This document shows positions 1 to 8,377 of a stretch of 64,000 nt of DNA, piece by piece. Made by a program: the position numbers and the translations under genes. Position 1 is the first letter of the stretch. Each line of letters begins with the position of its first letter. Source of the DNA: Kribbella sandramycini (GTDB lineage Bacteria; Actinomycetota; Actinomycetes; Propionibacteriales; Kribbellaceae); the NCBI RefSeq assembly GCF_013131805.1, contig NZ_JABJRC010000002.1, positions 682,001 to 746,000 on the forward strand, given 5' to 3'. The notes beneath the pieces are model-generated. The model worked only from the letters and a program-made list of their open reading frames with translations, ran no database searches and was not told the origin of the DNA.

Positions 1-871
1 CGACGGCGCCGGCGACGTGCGGGGTGATGAAGACGTTCGGGAGGTCGAGCAGCGGCGAGTCGGCCGGCAGCGGCTCGGGGTCGGTGACGTCGAGGACGGC
101 GTCCAGGCGGCCGGAGACGCATTCGCGCTCGAGTGCGGCGGCGTCGATGATCTTGCCGCGCGCGGTGTTGATGACGACCGAGCCGTCCTTGAGCAGGCCG
201 AGCAGGTGGGCGTCGACGAGCCCGACGGTCTCCGGGAGGAGCGGCGCGTGCACGCTGAGGATGTCGCTGCGCCGGAACAGCTCGTCGTTCGAGACCAGCT
301 CCGCGCCGAGCCCGGCCGCCTCGTCGGCGTTCAGGTACGGGTCGCTGATCAGCACCTTGAGGTCGTAGGTGCGCAGCCGATCGGCGACGAGCCGCGCGAT
401 CCGGGAGGCGCCGAGCAGGCCGACCGTCGTCCCGTAGCTGCCGGGCATGCCGTGCGGGTCGGCCTTGCTGCGCTCGATCCGGTACTGCGCGGCCAGCCGG
501 AAGGCTCGCTTGCCGGAGAGCACGATCGCGGCCACCGTGAACTCGGCGACCGGCAGCGCATTCGCGAAGGCAGCCGACGAGACCTGGATCCCGCGGTCGA
601 AAGCGCTCGGATCGACGATCGACTTCACCGAGCCGGCGGCGTGCAGGATCGCCTGCAACTTCGGCGCGGCGTCCAGCACCTCGGGCGTGATCTTCGGGCA
701 GCCCCAGCCGGTCAGCAGGACGTCGACCTCGGGCAGCGCGGCCGCCACCGCCGGATCGTCCAGGAACCCGCCGCGCGGCGAGACGGGCAGGACGGTGGCG
801 ACGGCGTCCAGGCGAGCGCGGACGGCGGGCACGAGCACCCGGGCGCGGCTGGCGTCGTTGAGGGCCAGCAT
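1..871 (-). CDS. 2-hydroxyacid dehydrogenase, C-terminus cut by window edge
   Basis: Reading the minus strand from an ATG at 871 gives about 290 residues of a D-isomer 2-hydroxyacid dehydrogenase, the family of NAD-dependent phosphoglycerate, glyoxylate and hydroxypyruvate reductases. Visible are the Rossmann loop GLLGASRIARLV, the catalytic Arg in INTARGKIID, the Glu in DPEPLP and the catalytic His in TPHVAGA, all in family order. The gene runs off the left edge, so only the last few tens of residues should be missing. GTG codons at 874 and 904 and a TTG at 913 are in frame upstream, and no start has a good ribosome site. A LacI-type operator lies just upstream, suggesting control by a sugar-responsive repressor. 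The substrate cannot be told from sequence. Confidence 0.85.
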   Translation of the reverse strand, partial: MLALNDASRARVLVPAVRARLDAVATVLPVSPRGGFLDDPAVAAALPEVDVLLTGWGCPKITPEVLDAAPKLQAILHAAGSVKSIVDPSAFDRGIQVSSAAFANALPVAEFTVAAIVLSGKRAFRLAAQYRIERSKADPHGMPGSYGTTVGLLGASRIARLVADRLRTYDLKVLISDPYLNADEAAGLGAELVSNDELFRRSDILSVHAPLLPETVGLVDAHLLGLLKDGSVVINTARGKIIDAAALERECVSGRLDAVLDVTDPEPLPADSPLLDLPNVFITPHVAGAV

Positions 872-915
872 CACGGTCAGGGCGGGAGCGGAATCAGGCT
901 GCACAAGCAGCAATC

Positions 916-931
916 TAGCAAGCGCTTTCCA
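916..931. promoter_or_regulatory. LacI-family operator
   Basis: TAGCAAGCGCTTTCCA contains the perfect palindrome AAGCGCTT at 920-927, the usual centre of LacI/GalR-family operators in actinobacteria. It lies 45 bases upstream of the hydroxyacid dehydrogenase ATG at 871, so it probably represses that gene. It is also about 150 bases upstream of the divergent PAC2 gene. No LacI-family regulator is present in the window. Confidence 0.6.
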
Positions 932-1081
932 GCACTGTCTCCCCAGTCGACGCGTCGTGGACATTTTCCGAAACTTTTTCCCGCGAACCGGAATGTGACC
1001 CGATCGACGGACGTTCTCACTGGACAGGGCAGGATAGGAGTTGCCTTCCCGCCCGGTAGGCGACGATGAAGGAGACGAACG

Positions 1082-1996
1082 ATGCTGCGACCGGACGACC
1101 TCTACGAGATCGTCGACGAGTCGGTGGCGACCGGCCCGGCGGCGACGCCGAAGGTGCTCGTGCACTCGCTGGACGGCTTCATGGACGCCGGTCAGGCGGG
1201 CCGCGTCACGGCGGACCACCTGCTGGAGACGCTGGAGAGCCGGCTGCTTGCCCGCTTCGACGTCGACCTGCTGCACGACTACCGCGCCCGGCGCCCCGAG
1301 GTGACCTTCTCCGAGGATCACTTCACCGACTACACGCCGCCGCAGCTCAACCTGCACATCCTCACCGATGACGCGGGTGTCGAGTTCCTGTTGCTGGAGG
1401 GCGTCGAACCCGACAACCACTGGAACCGGTTCACCGGCGCCGTCCGCCAGCTGATCGAGCGCTACAACGTGACGCTCACGATTGGCGTGCACGGCATCCC
1501 GATGGGCGTCCCGCACACCCGCCCGCTCGGCCTGACGGCGCATGCGACGCGGCCCGAGCTGGTCACCCGTTCGAACATCTGGGACGGCGAGATGCGCCTC
1601 CCGGCGAGCGCGGGCACCATGCTCCAGGTTCGCCTCGGCGAGGCCGGTAAGGATGCGATGGGCTTCGCCGTTCACGTCCCGCACTACCTCGCGGAGAACC
1701 GCTTCCCGGGCGCCGCGCTGGCCCTCGTGCACGCCATCTCCGCCGCGACCGGGCTGCTGCTCCCTAGTAAGGCTCTCTTCGACGAGGCCGCCATCACCGG
1801 CCGCATGGTCGACGAGCAGGTCGAGGCCTCGGAGGATGCGTCAGCGGTCGTCAATGCGCTCGAGACGCAGTACGACGCGGCCGCCGGGTCCGTCAGCCGC
1901 AAGAGCCTGCTGGCCGACTCGACGCCGTCCGCGGAGGAGCTGGGCGCCGAGGTCGAGCAGTTCCTGGCCGAGCTGAGCCGCGAAGACGACAAGTAA
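1082..1996 (+). CDS. PAC2 family protein
   Basis: This 304-aa protein matches the PAC2 (proteasome assembly chaperone-like) family common in proteasome-bearing actinobacteria. It shows an N-terminal VLVHSLDGFMDAGQAG segment, a central LLLEGVEPDNHWNRF block and GVHGIPMGVPHTRPL, all typical of the fold. ATG at 1082 is preceded by GGAGACGAACG, a plausible ribosome site. The molecular role of bacterial PAC2 proteins is not settled. The gene stands alone, divergent from the hydroxyacid dehydrogenase and closed by a strong hairpin. Confidence 0.85.
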   Translation: MLRPDDLYEIVDESVATGPAATPKVLVHSLDGFMDAGQAGRVTADHLLETLESRLLARFDVDLLHDYRARRPEVTFSEDHFTDYTPPQLNLHILTDDAGVEFLLLEGVEPDNHWNRFTGAVRQLIERYNVTLTIGVHGIPMGVPHTRPLGLTAHATRPELVTRSNIWDGEMRLPASAGTMLQVRLGEAGKDAMGFAVHVPHYLAENRFPGAALALVHAISAATGLLLPSKALFDEAAITGRMVDEQVEASEDASAVVNALETQYDAAAGSVSRKSLLADSTPSAEELGAEVEQFLAELSREDDK

Positions 1997-2007
1997 CCCC
2001 ACGAACG

Positions 2008-2047
2008 GCGTCGGCCCACCCCGGGGCGGGGGTGGGCCGACGCTTTT
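2008..2047 (+). terminator. Rho-independent terminator after the PAC2 gene
   Basis: A stem of about 15 bp (GCGTCGGCCCACCCC pairing with GGGGTGGGCCGACGC) is followed by TTTT. It lies 11 bases after the PAC2 stop and also faces the convergent DoxX gene, so it may stop transcription from both sides. Confidence 0.85.
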
Positions 2048-2055
2048 GTCTGGGC

Positions 2056-2490
2056 TCAGGCGTTGACGGTCTCGCGGGCCGGGGTCTTGACGATCAGCCG
2101 GTCCAGCGAGAACTTGCCGGGGCCGACGGCGGCGATGACGAGCGCGCCGAGGCCGAGGGTGACGACCAGCTCCCAGCCGCCGTTGGCGACGAAGACGCCG
2201 TTCGACATGTGCACGAAGGCGAAGGCGCCGACCATGTCGAGGAAGAGCAGGACGCCGGCGACCGGGGTGAGGACGCCGACGATCAGCGCGACGCCGGCGA
2301 TCAGCTCGGCCGCGGTGGCGTAGTACGCCGACAGGGTCGGAGCCGGGACGCCCATCTGGGTGAATCCCTGGGCGGTGCCGTCGAGGCCGTTGGTGTTGAA
2401 CTTCTGCCAGCCGTGCGCGACGAAGACGATTCCGAGGCCGATCCGGGTGATCAGCAGGGCGAGATCGCGGGTGATAGGGGGCAGCTTCAC
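2056..2490 (-). CDS. DoxX family membrane protein
   Basis: The 144-aa product has about four membrane segments and the DoxX signature near the start (LLITRIGLGIVFVAHGWQKF). GTG at 2490 is chosen because GAGGAG lies 7 bases upstream; the open frame continues further but loses family similarity. DoxX proteins are small inner-membrane proteins linked to redox or thiol stress in mycobacteria, and an exact role here is unknown. It is divergent from tesB. Confidence 0.85.
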   Translation of the reverse strand: MKLPPITRDLALLITRIGLGIVFVAHGWQKFNTNGLDGTAQGFTQMGVPAPTLSAYYATAAELIAGVALIVGVLTPVAGVLLFLDMVGAFAFVHMSNGVFVANGGWELVVTLGLGALVIAAVGPGKFSLDRLIVKTPARETVNA

Positions 2491-2593
2491 GGGAGATCTC
2501 CTCAAGCAAATGTTTGGTGGTTGAGCGTTCAACAAGCAGTGTACCGATCGCGGCCGAAAGCTCACCGAAAGCGTCCGCGTGGCAGGATGAGGC

Positions 2594-3433
2594 ATGCCTG
2601 AGTCGCTGGAGGACCTGGTCGAGCTGCTCGACCTGGAGACGATCGATGTCGACCTGTTCCGCGGCCGGCAGCCGCAGACGTCGTTGCAGCGGGTTTTCGG
2701 CGGGCAGGTGCTCGGCCAGGCGCTGGCCGCCGCGGGCCGCACGGTCGATGCCGGCCGGTTGGTGCACTCGCTGCACGCGTACTTCCTGCGCGGCGGCGAC
2801 ACCTCGGTGCCGATCATCTACCGCACCGAGGGGACGCGCGACGGCGGCAGCTTCAGCAGCCGCCGGGTCGTCGCGTCGCAGCACGGTAAGCCGATCTTCT
2901 ACATGTCGGCCTCGTTCCAGCAGCCGGAGCCCGGGCTCGACCATCAGGACCCGATCCCGGCCGACGTCGTCCCGCCGGACGAGGCGCCGACGCTGGCAAG
3001 CGTGCTGGAGGCGCGCTCGGGGCGCGCCGCGGCGGACTGGGATCGTGAATGGGCCGCGCTGGATGTTCGGTTGGCCGGCGTGACCGGGCGGCAGTTCTGG
3101 ATCCGTGCCTCGGGCAAGCTTCCGGACGACCCGCTGCTGCACTCGTGTGTGCTTGCCTACGCGAGTGATCTGACGTTGCTCGGGGCAAGTCTGTTGCCGC
3201 ACGGGATCGTGATCGGCGATCGGCGGATTCAGCCCGCGTCGCTGGATCACGCGTTGTGGTTCCACCGGGCGTTCCGGGCCGATGAATGGTTGCTGTACGA
3301 CCAGGCGTCGCCGTCCGCGTCGGGTGCGCGCGGGTTCAGTACCGGGCGGCTCTACAGCGAGGACGGCCGGCTGGCCGCGTCGGTGGTCCAGGAGGGATTG
3401 ATCCGGCCGGTCGATCCGGAGCTGCTAAAGTAG
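2594..3433 (+). CDS. tesB: Acyl-CoA thioesterase II (TesB)
   Basis: This 279-aa double hot-dog protein hydrolyses acyl-CoA to free fatty acid and CoA. The family hallmark VFGGQVLGQALAAA is near residue 35, and the second half carries SLDHALWFH and WLLYDQASPSASGARGFS with the Asp, Gln and Ser/Thr positions used by TesB enzymes. Length equals the family norm. Its TAG stop at 3431-3433 overlaps the ribosome site of the threonine leader peptide, so tesB read-through could feed the attenuator. Confidence 0.92.
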   Translation: MPESLEDLVELLDLETIDVDLFRGRQPQTSLQRVFGGQVLGQALAAAGRTVDAGRLVHSLHAYFLRGGDTSVPIIYRTEGTRDGGSFSSRRVVASQHGKPIFYMSASFQQPEPGLDHQDPIPADVVPPDEAPTLASVLEARSGRAAADWDREWAALDVRLAGVTGRQFWIRASGKLPDDPLLHSCVLAYASDLTLLGASLLPHGIVIGDRRIQPASLDHALWFHRAFRADEWLLYDQASPSASGARGFSTGRLYSEDGRLAASVVQEGLIRPVDPELLK

Positions 3434-3438
3434 GGGCC

Positions 3439-3492
3439 ATGTTGCAGCGCGCGGTAGTGACGACGACGCCGGAGTACGTCCCGGCGCGCTGA
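3439..3492 (+). CDS. Threonine-codon leader peptide
   Basis: A 17-codon ORF, MLQRAVVTTTPEYVPAR, lies between tesB and the threonyl-tRNA synthetase. It contains three consecutive ACG threonine codons (3460-3468). AAAGTAGGGG just upstream can serve as its ribosome site. A small hairpin (GACAG/CTGTC, 3491-3504) overlaps its stop and a GC-rich terminator follows. This is the architecture of ribosome-mediated attenuation: stalling at Thr codons when charged tRNA-Thr is scarce would favour read-through. The translation is read directly; regulation is inferred. Confidence 0.75.
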   Translation: MLQRAVVTTTPEYVPAR

Positions 3493-3510
3493 CAGCTGAC
3501 TGTCTTTCCG

Positions 3511-3539
3511 AAGCCCCGGGGCCGATGCCCCGGGGCTTT
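3511..3539 (+). terminator. Attenuator hairpin before thrS
   Basis: AAGCCCCGGGG pairs with CCCCGGGGCTT around a 6-base loop, followed by a short T run. It lies 18 bases after the leader stop and 43 bases before the synthetase ATG. This is where a threonine-responsive attenuator would end transcription. Confidence 0.75.
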
Positions 3540-3582
3540 GTCGTGCCGTGGGCTTTCGGTCCCTCTCAATGAGGAGATCACC

Positions 3583-4812
3583 ATGTACGACCACCGCAAA
3601 CTCGGCCGCGAGCTCGGCCTGTTCGACTCCGACCCGCTGATCGGCGCCGGTCTGCCGTACTGGCTGCCCGCGGGCGCCGCCGTCCGGCATGCGTTGGAGA
3701 GCTACGTCGCCGACGTCGAACGCCGCGCCGGGTATCAGCAGGTGTACTCGCCCGTTCTCGGCAAGAAAGCGCTCTACGAGATCTCCGGGCACTGGGAGAA
3801 GTACAGCGCCGACATGTATCCGCCGATGGACATGGGTGGTGAGGAGCTGGTGCTCCGGCCGAGTATCTGTCCACACCATGCGCTGATCTTCCGCTCCCGG
3901 GCCCGCAGCTATCGCGACCTGCCGTTGCGGTTGTCCGAACTCGGCGGCCAGTACCGCTCCGAGCTCTCCGGCGCGATCGGCGGGCTCAGCCGGGTCCGCG
4001 CGATGCAGCTGAACGACGCGCATATCTTCTGCCGGCTCGATCAGGTCGCCGAGGAAGCTCAGGGAGCGCTCTCTCTGATCCGGGCGGCGTACTCGGCGAT
4101 GGGCATCAGCGTCGCGCGGTACGACCTGGCGCTGCCCGCGGCGGACGCCGTCTTCGGCAGCCCGGGCAGCAAATACGTCGGCGATGCGGCGAGCTGGTCG
4201 GCGGCGGCCGAGCTGTTGCGCGGCGTCCTCGACGACGCCGGGGTGGAGTACGTCGAGGCGCCGGGGGAGGCCGCGTTCTACGGGCCGAAGATCGACGTCC
4301 AGGTGGTCGACTCGGCCGGGCGGGAGTTCAGCCTGTCGACCATCCAGGTCGATTTCAACCAGCCGGAGCGGTTCGGGCTCGAGTACATGGGTGCTGACGG
4401 CAACAAACATCGGCCGGTGATGGTGCACCGGGCGATCGTCGGCAGTATCGAGCGCGCGATGGCGCAGCTGATCGAGGTGCACGGCGGCGCCTTCCCGGCC
4501 TGGCTCGCGCCGGTCCAGGTCGTCGTCCTGCCGATCTCCGACGACGAGGGCAAACTCGCGGTCGAGGTCGCCCGGCGCGCCGCCGACCGGGGCCTGCGGG
4601 TCGAGGTCGCGCACGCCGACGAGGGCAGCCTCGGCGCCCGGATCCGGGAGAACCGCTACGCGCCGTACCAGGCCGTCATCGGCGCCCGCGAGGCCGCCGA
4701 AGGCCTGCTCGCCGTCCGCGAACGCGACGGCGCTCGCTGGGACCCGGCGCCGATCGGCGATGTCCTCGACCGCATCGCGCGGGCCGCAGACCCGCGGCTC
4801 GCGGAGCTGTAG
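3583..4812 (+). CDS. thrS: Threonyl-tRNA synthetase, short form without editing domain
   Basis: The 409-aa class II synthetase starts directly at the catalytic core, lacking the TGS and editing domains that make a normal ThrRS about 640-680 aa. All three zinc ligands are recognisable: Cys in RPSICPHHALIF, His in NDAHIFCRLDQ and His in MVHRAIVGSIER. Motif 2 (YRDLPLRLSELGGQYRSE), motif 3 and a C-terminal anticodon-binding domain (VVVLPISDDEGKLA onward) are present. ATG at 3583 follows GAGGAG. It is preceded by the Thr leader and attenuator. It is likely a second, inducible ThrRS, perhaps for threonine starvation or an inhibitor; a full-length thrS is expected elsewhere but is not in the window. 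Confidence 0.85.
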   Translation: MYDHRKLGRELGLFDSDPLIGAGLPYWLPAGAAVRHALESYVADVERRAGYQQVYSPVLGKKALYEISGHWEKYSADMYPPMDMGGEELVLRPSICPHHALIFRSRARSYRDLPLRLSELGGQYRSELSGAIGGLSRVRAMQLNDAHIFCRLDQVAEEAQGALSLIRAAYSAMGISVARYDLALPAADAVFGSPGSKYVGDAASWSAAAELLRGVLDDAGVEYVEAPGEAAFYGPKIDVQVVDSAGREFSLSTIQVDFNQPERFGLEYMGADGNKHRPVMVHRAIVGSIERAMAQLIEVHGGAFPAWLAPVQVVVLPISDDEGKLAVEVARRAADRGLRVEVAHADEGSLGARIRENRYAPYQAVIGAREAAEGLLAVRERDGARWDPAPIGDVLDRIARAADPRLAEL

Positions 4813-4825
4813 CCCATCACATTTG

Positions 4826-4864
4826 TCGCGGAGGCGGCGCGCCGAGCGTGCGCCGCCGTCGCGA
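4826..4864. terminator. Bidirectional hairpin between convergent genes
   Basis: GGCGGCGC at 4833-4840 pairs with GCGCCGCC at 4850-4857, extended by TCGCG/CGCGA arms. It sits between the convergent thrS and MaoC genes. There is no T tract, so termination is inferred from position and stem strength. Confidence 0.55.
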
Positions 4865-4888
4865 CGGCGATTGTGCTGGCCTGGCGGT

Positions 4889-5743
4889 TCAGGCCTCCAG
4901 CTTGCCGATCAGGTGCGTGACCTCGTGGGCCTCGTTGTAAAGGGCGAAGTCCGTGCCGGTGTCGGTGGCGGTGTAGCCGAACTGGACCTTGGAGGGCAGT
5001 AACAGCGGTTTGCGGAAGTCGACCCGGACGGTGAATGCCTCCGGGAGTTTGCCGGCGCGCTCGAGGGAGGCGAGCGCGGCGGCCTTGGCCCACATCCCGT
5101 GCGCGATCTGGCGCGGGAAGCCGAACGCCTGCGCGGTCAGCTTGAACAGGTGGATCGGGTTCCGGTCGCCGGACGCGGCGGCGTACCGGCGGCCGAGGTT
5201 GCCACGCAGCTCCCACCAAGCGTTCGGGGGGAGCTCCGGGTCGGCGAGCAGGTCGACATGCCCCGAGTTCTCGCTCTTGGAGCGGCTGAGCAGCGTGGTC
5301 AGATCCGTCCAGACGACGGCGCCGTCGACGATCACCTCGCTGACGATGTCGAAGACAGTGCCCTTCGGGTGCGCGCGCTCCGGCGTACTGTGCACGCGGA
5401 TCGCCGGCTCCGCGTGAATCGGCAACGGCGCATGCTGGGTGATCGTGTTCGACAGGTGCACGATCCCCATCGGCTTGTAGGGGAACGACGGATCCGACAT
5501 CAGATCCAGGTGCAGGGGAAACGCCAGGACGTGCGGGTACGTCGACGGCAGCGCGGGCCCGGCCGGGAAGCCCGTCACCTCCCGGTACGCCGCCAGGTGG
5601 TCCTGGTCGACGGCCGCGCGCGGCAGCTCAAGCGTCAGCCCGTCCTCGGCCGGTGCGTAGTCGGCCCGCCGCAGCGTTGCCTTCACGGTCTTGGCGTAGA
5701 GCGCGCCGAGGCCGGGGGAGTCGTCGTACCGCCGCGTCGGCAT
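4889..5743 (-). CDS. MaoC-like 3-hydroxyacyl dehydratase (HtdX-like)
   Basis: This 284-aa double hot-dog protein has the hydratase-2 motif YAAASGDRNPIHLF in its C-terminal half, giving the catalytic Asp and His. The family hydrates enoyl-thioesters or dehydrates (3R)-hydroxyacyl-thioesters. The order TetR, thiolase, FabG4-like reductase, MaoC matches the Mycobacterium tuberculosis block Rv0241c-Rv0243 (htdX, fabG4, fadA2), supporting a role in a CoA-linked fatty-acid pathway. Its ATG shares one base with the fabG stop (TGATG), implying translational coupling. It is the last gene of the operon. Confidence 0.88.
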   Translation of the reverse strand: MPTRRYDDSPGLGALYAKTVKATLRRADYAPAEDGLTLELPRAAVDQDHLAAYREVTGFPAGPALPSTYPHVLAFPLHLDLMSDPSFPYKPMGIVHLSNTITQHAPLPIHAEPAIRVHSTPERAHPKGTVFDIVSEVIVDGAVVWTDLTTLLSRSKSENSGHVDLLADPELPPNAWWELRGNLGRRYAAASGDRNPIHLFKLTAQAFGFPRQIAHGMWAKAAALASLERAGKLPEAFTVRVDFRKPLLLPSKVQFGYTATDTGTDFALYNEAHEVTHLIGKLEA

Positions 5744-7089
5744 CAGGCGCCCAACATGCTCTGGCCGCAGACCCGGACGACGTTCCCGGTGACGCCGGCC
5801 GAGGCCGGATCGGCGAGCCAGGCGATCGTCTCGGCGACGTCGACCGGCTGGCCGCCCTGCTGCATCGAGTTGATCCGGCGGCCCACCTCGCGGATCGCGA
5901 ACGGCACCTTGGCGGTCATCTCGGTCTCGATGAACCCGGGCGCGACCGCGTTGATCCGGACCTGCTTCTCGGCGAGTTTCGGCGCCAGCGCCTGGACCAG
6001 GCCGATCACGCCGGCCTTCGACGTCGCGTAGTTCGTCTGGCCGTTGTTGCCCGCGATCCCGGCGATCGACGAGACGCCGATGATCGAGCCGCCGTCGCGC
6101 AGCGCGCCGGTCTCGACCAGGTGCGCGGTGATGTGCTCGGGGGCGCGCAGGTTGACGTCGAGGACGGCGTCCCAGGTGTCGGTGCGCATGTTCGCCAGGC
6201 GCTTGTCCCGGGTGATGCCGGCGTTGTGGACGACGATGTCGATCCCGCCGTGGTGCTCCTGCGCGTGGGCGGCGATCCGCTGTGCGGCGTCCACCGCGGT
6301 GACGTCGAGCAGCAGCTCGGTGCCGCCGAGCCGGGTCATCACCTTGTGCAGCGGTTCGGCGTTCTGCGCGACATCCACGCCGATGACGGTCGCGCCGTCC
6401 CGGACGAGGACCTCCGCGATCGAGGCGCCGATACCGCGCGCCGCGCCGGTGACCAGCGCGACCTGACCGGCCAGCGGCTGGGCGGGGTCGTTGCTGACGA
6501 GCTGACCTGTGCCGACGCGGGTGACCTGACCGCTGACGTACGCCGATTTGGGCGACAGGAAGAAGCGGAGCGTCGAGTCGAGCTGGTCGTGCGCGTCCGG
6601 AGCGACGTACACGAGGTTGACCGTCGCGCCGCGCTTGACCTCCTTGCCGAGCGAGCGCGTGAAGCCCTCCAGAGCGCGCTGCGCGACCTGCTGCTCGGCG
6701 GACTGCGCGAGCTCCGGCGTCCGGCCGACGACGATCACCCGGCCGGCGGCGGCGAGCTGGCGGATGACGGGGGAGAAGAAGCGCTGCAGGCTGGTGAGAT
6801 CGGCCGTCGTGCTCGCGCCGGTCGCGTCGAAGACCAGCGCCTTCGGGCGGATCGAGCTGGACGCGACGCCTTCGGTCGCGGTGCTGAACGCGGCGCCGAC
6901 ATCCCGCAGCAGGGCCTGGATGGCCTTCCCGGCGTCCGTCTCGCCGATCGCGCCGAACACGACCGGGCCATCGATCACGCGGTCGCCCGCGCGCCAGCGG
7001 GGGAGCGGCGTCGGGTCGGGCAGGCCCAGGTTCTTCACCAGGGTCTGGCCGAGCGGCGTCCGGGTGAAGGTCTGGTAGCGGTCCGTCAT
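5743..7089 (-). CDS. fabG4: 3-oxoacyl-ACP/CoA reductase, FabG4 type
   Basis: The 448-aa protein is a long SDR with an extra degenerate N-terminal Rossmann half, as in FabG4/HMwFabG proteins of about 450 aa. The C-terminal half has the cofactor motif VALVTGAARGIGAS and the catalytic set Ser in GVSSIAGIAG with YATSK. It reduces 3-oxoacyl thioesters using NAD(P)H. ATG at 7089 is chosen over an in-frame upstream extension that overlaps the spacing to fadA. The gene is 10 bases after fadA2 and overlaps the MaoC gene by one base. Confidence 0.9.
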   Translation of the reverse strand: MTDRYQTFTRTPLGQTLVKNLGLPDPTPLPRWRAGDRVIDGPVVFGAIGETDAGKAIQALLRDVGAAFSTATEGVASSSIRPKALVFDATGASTTADLTSLQRFFSPVIRQLAAAGRVIVVGRTPELAQSAEQQVAQRALEGFTRSLGKEVKRGATVNLVYVAPDAHDQLDSTLRFFLSPKSAYVSGQVTRVGTGQLVSNDPAQPLAGQVALVTGAARGIGASIAEVLVRDGATVIGVDVAQNAEPLHKVMTRLGGTELLLDVTAVDAAQRIAAHAQEHHGGIDIVVHNAGITRDKRLANMRTDTWDAVLDVNLRAPEHITAHLVETGALRDGGSIIGVSSIAGIAGNNGQTNYATSKAGVIGLVQALAPKLAEKQVRINAVAPGFIETEMTAKVPFAIREVGRRINSMQQGGQPVDVAETIAWLADPASAGVTGNVVRVCGQSMLGA

Positions 7090-7099
7090 GGGGTTGCTC

Positions 7100-8377
7100 C
7101 TACTTCTCGAGGATGGCGACGACACCCTGGCCGCCCGCGGCGCAGATCGAGATCAGGCCACGGCCACCGCCGTTCTCGTCGAGTTGCTTGGCCAGCGCGG
7201 CGAGGATCCGCCCGCCGGTCGCCGCGAACGGGTGACCCGCGGCCAGCGAGCTCCCGTTCACGTTCAGCTTGTCGCGGTCGATCTCGCCGAGCGGCGCGTC
7301 CAGACCGAGCCGCTCCTTGCAGAAGATCGGGTCCTCCCAGGCCTTCAGCGTCGCCAGCACCTGGGACGCGAACGCCTCGTGGATCTCGTAGTAGTCGAAG
7401 TCCTGCAGGGTGAGCCCGGCTCTGGCGAGCATCTTGGGCACGGCGTACGCGGGGGCCATCAGCAGGCCCTCGGCGCCTTTCACGTAGTCGACCGCGGCGG
7501 TCTGCGAGTGGGTCAGGTAGGCGAGCGGGCGCAGGCCGTGCTCCGCGGCCCACTCGTCGGTCGCGAGCAGGACGGCGGAGGCGCCGTCCGTCAGCGGGGT
7601 CGAGTTGCCGGCCGTCATCGTCGCGGTCTCGCCCTTGCCGAAGACCGGCTTGAGTTTGGCCAGCTTCTCCAGCGTGGTGTCGGGGCGCAGGTTCTGGTCC
7701 TTCTCGAGGCCGAGGTACGGCGTGATCAGGTCCTGCTGGAAGCCGCGGTCGTAGGCCTTGGCGAGGTTGATGTGCGAGCGATAGGTCAGCTCGTCCTGGG
7801 CCTCGCGGGTGATGCCCCACTCCAGCGCGGTCAGCGCGGCGTGGTCGCCCATCGACTTGCGCGTCCGCGGCTCGGCGTTGCGGGGGATCTCGGGGACGAC
7901 GTCCTTCGGGCGGACCCGGGCGAGCACCTTCAGCCGGTCCTGGGCGGACTTGGCCCGGTTCAGGTCGAGGAGGATGTTGCGCAGCCGGTCGTTGACCGCG
8001 ATCGGCGCGTCGGACGCGGTGTCGACGCCGCCCGCGATCCCGGCGTCGATCTGGCCGAGCGCGATCTTGTTGCCGACCAGGATCGCCGCCTCGAGCCCGG
8101 TGCCGCAGGCCTGCTGGATGTCGTACGCCGGGGTGGTCGCGGCGAGCTTGGAGCCGAGCACGACCTCGCGGACCATGTTCCAGTCCCGGGCGTGTTTGAG
8201 GACGGCGCCGGCCACCACCTCGCCGACCTCCTGGCCGCCGAGCCCGGCCCGGTCCACCAGGCCGTTGATCGCGGCGGTGAGCATGTCGGAGTTCGACGAG
8301 TGGCGGTAGGTCTTGTCCTGCCGGGCGAACGGGATCCGGTTGCCGGCGACAACGGCCACTCTGCGGGCTTCGGTCAC
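7100..8377 (-). CDS. fadA2: Acetyl-CoA C-acyltransferase (thiolase, FadA2-like)
   Basis: This 425-aa thiolase carries all three active-site blocks: nucleophile Cys in QQACGTGLEA, His in YEIHEAFASQ and the second Cys near the end in CAAGGQGV. It cleaves or forms 3-ketoacyl-CoA. The GTG start overlaps the TGA stop of the upstream TetR gene by four bases (GTGA), so regulator and enzyme are translated together. Its position before fabG4 and a MaoC gene matches the mycobacterial fadA2 block. Confidence 0.92.
   Translation of the reverse strand: MTEARRVAVVAGNRIPFARQDKTYRHSSNSDMLTAAINGLVDRAGLGGQEVGEVVAGAVLKHARDWNMVREVVLGSKLAATTPAYDIQQACGTGLEAAILVGNKIALGQIDAGIAGGVDTASDAPIAVNDRLRNILLDLNRAKSAQDRLKVLARVRPKDVVPEIPRNAEPRTRKSMGDHAALTALEWGITREAQDELTYRSHINLAKAYDRGFQQDLITPYLGLEKDQNLRPDTTLEKLAKLKPVFGKGETATMTAGNSTPLTDGASAVLLATDEWAAEHGLRPLAYLTHSQTAAVDYVKGAEGLLMAPAYAVPKMLARAGLTLQDFDYYEIHEAFASQVLATLKAWEDPIFCKERLGLDAPLGEIDRDKLNVNGSSLAAGHPFAATGGRILAALAKQLDENGGGRGLISICAAGGQGVVAILEK

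Noticed and set aside
17..1069. Long forward open frame over the hydroxyacid dehydrogenase
   Set aside because: It is the complementary shadow of the minus-strand gene, which has clear catalytic motifs, while this frame is Arg/Gly/Asp-rich without a family.
5653..7413. 586-aa forward frame across fabG4 and fadA2
   Set aside because: High-GC shadow of two recognised minus-strand enzymes.
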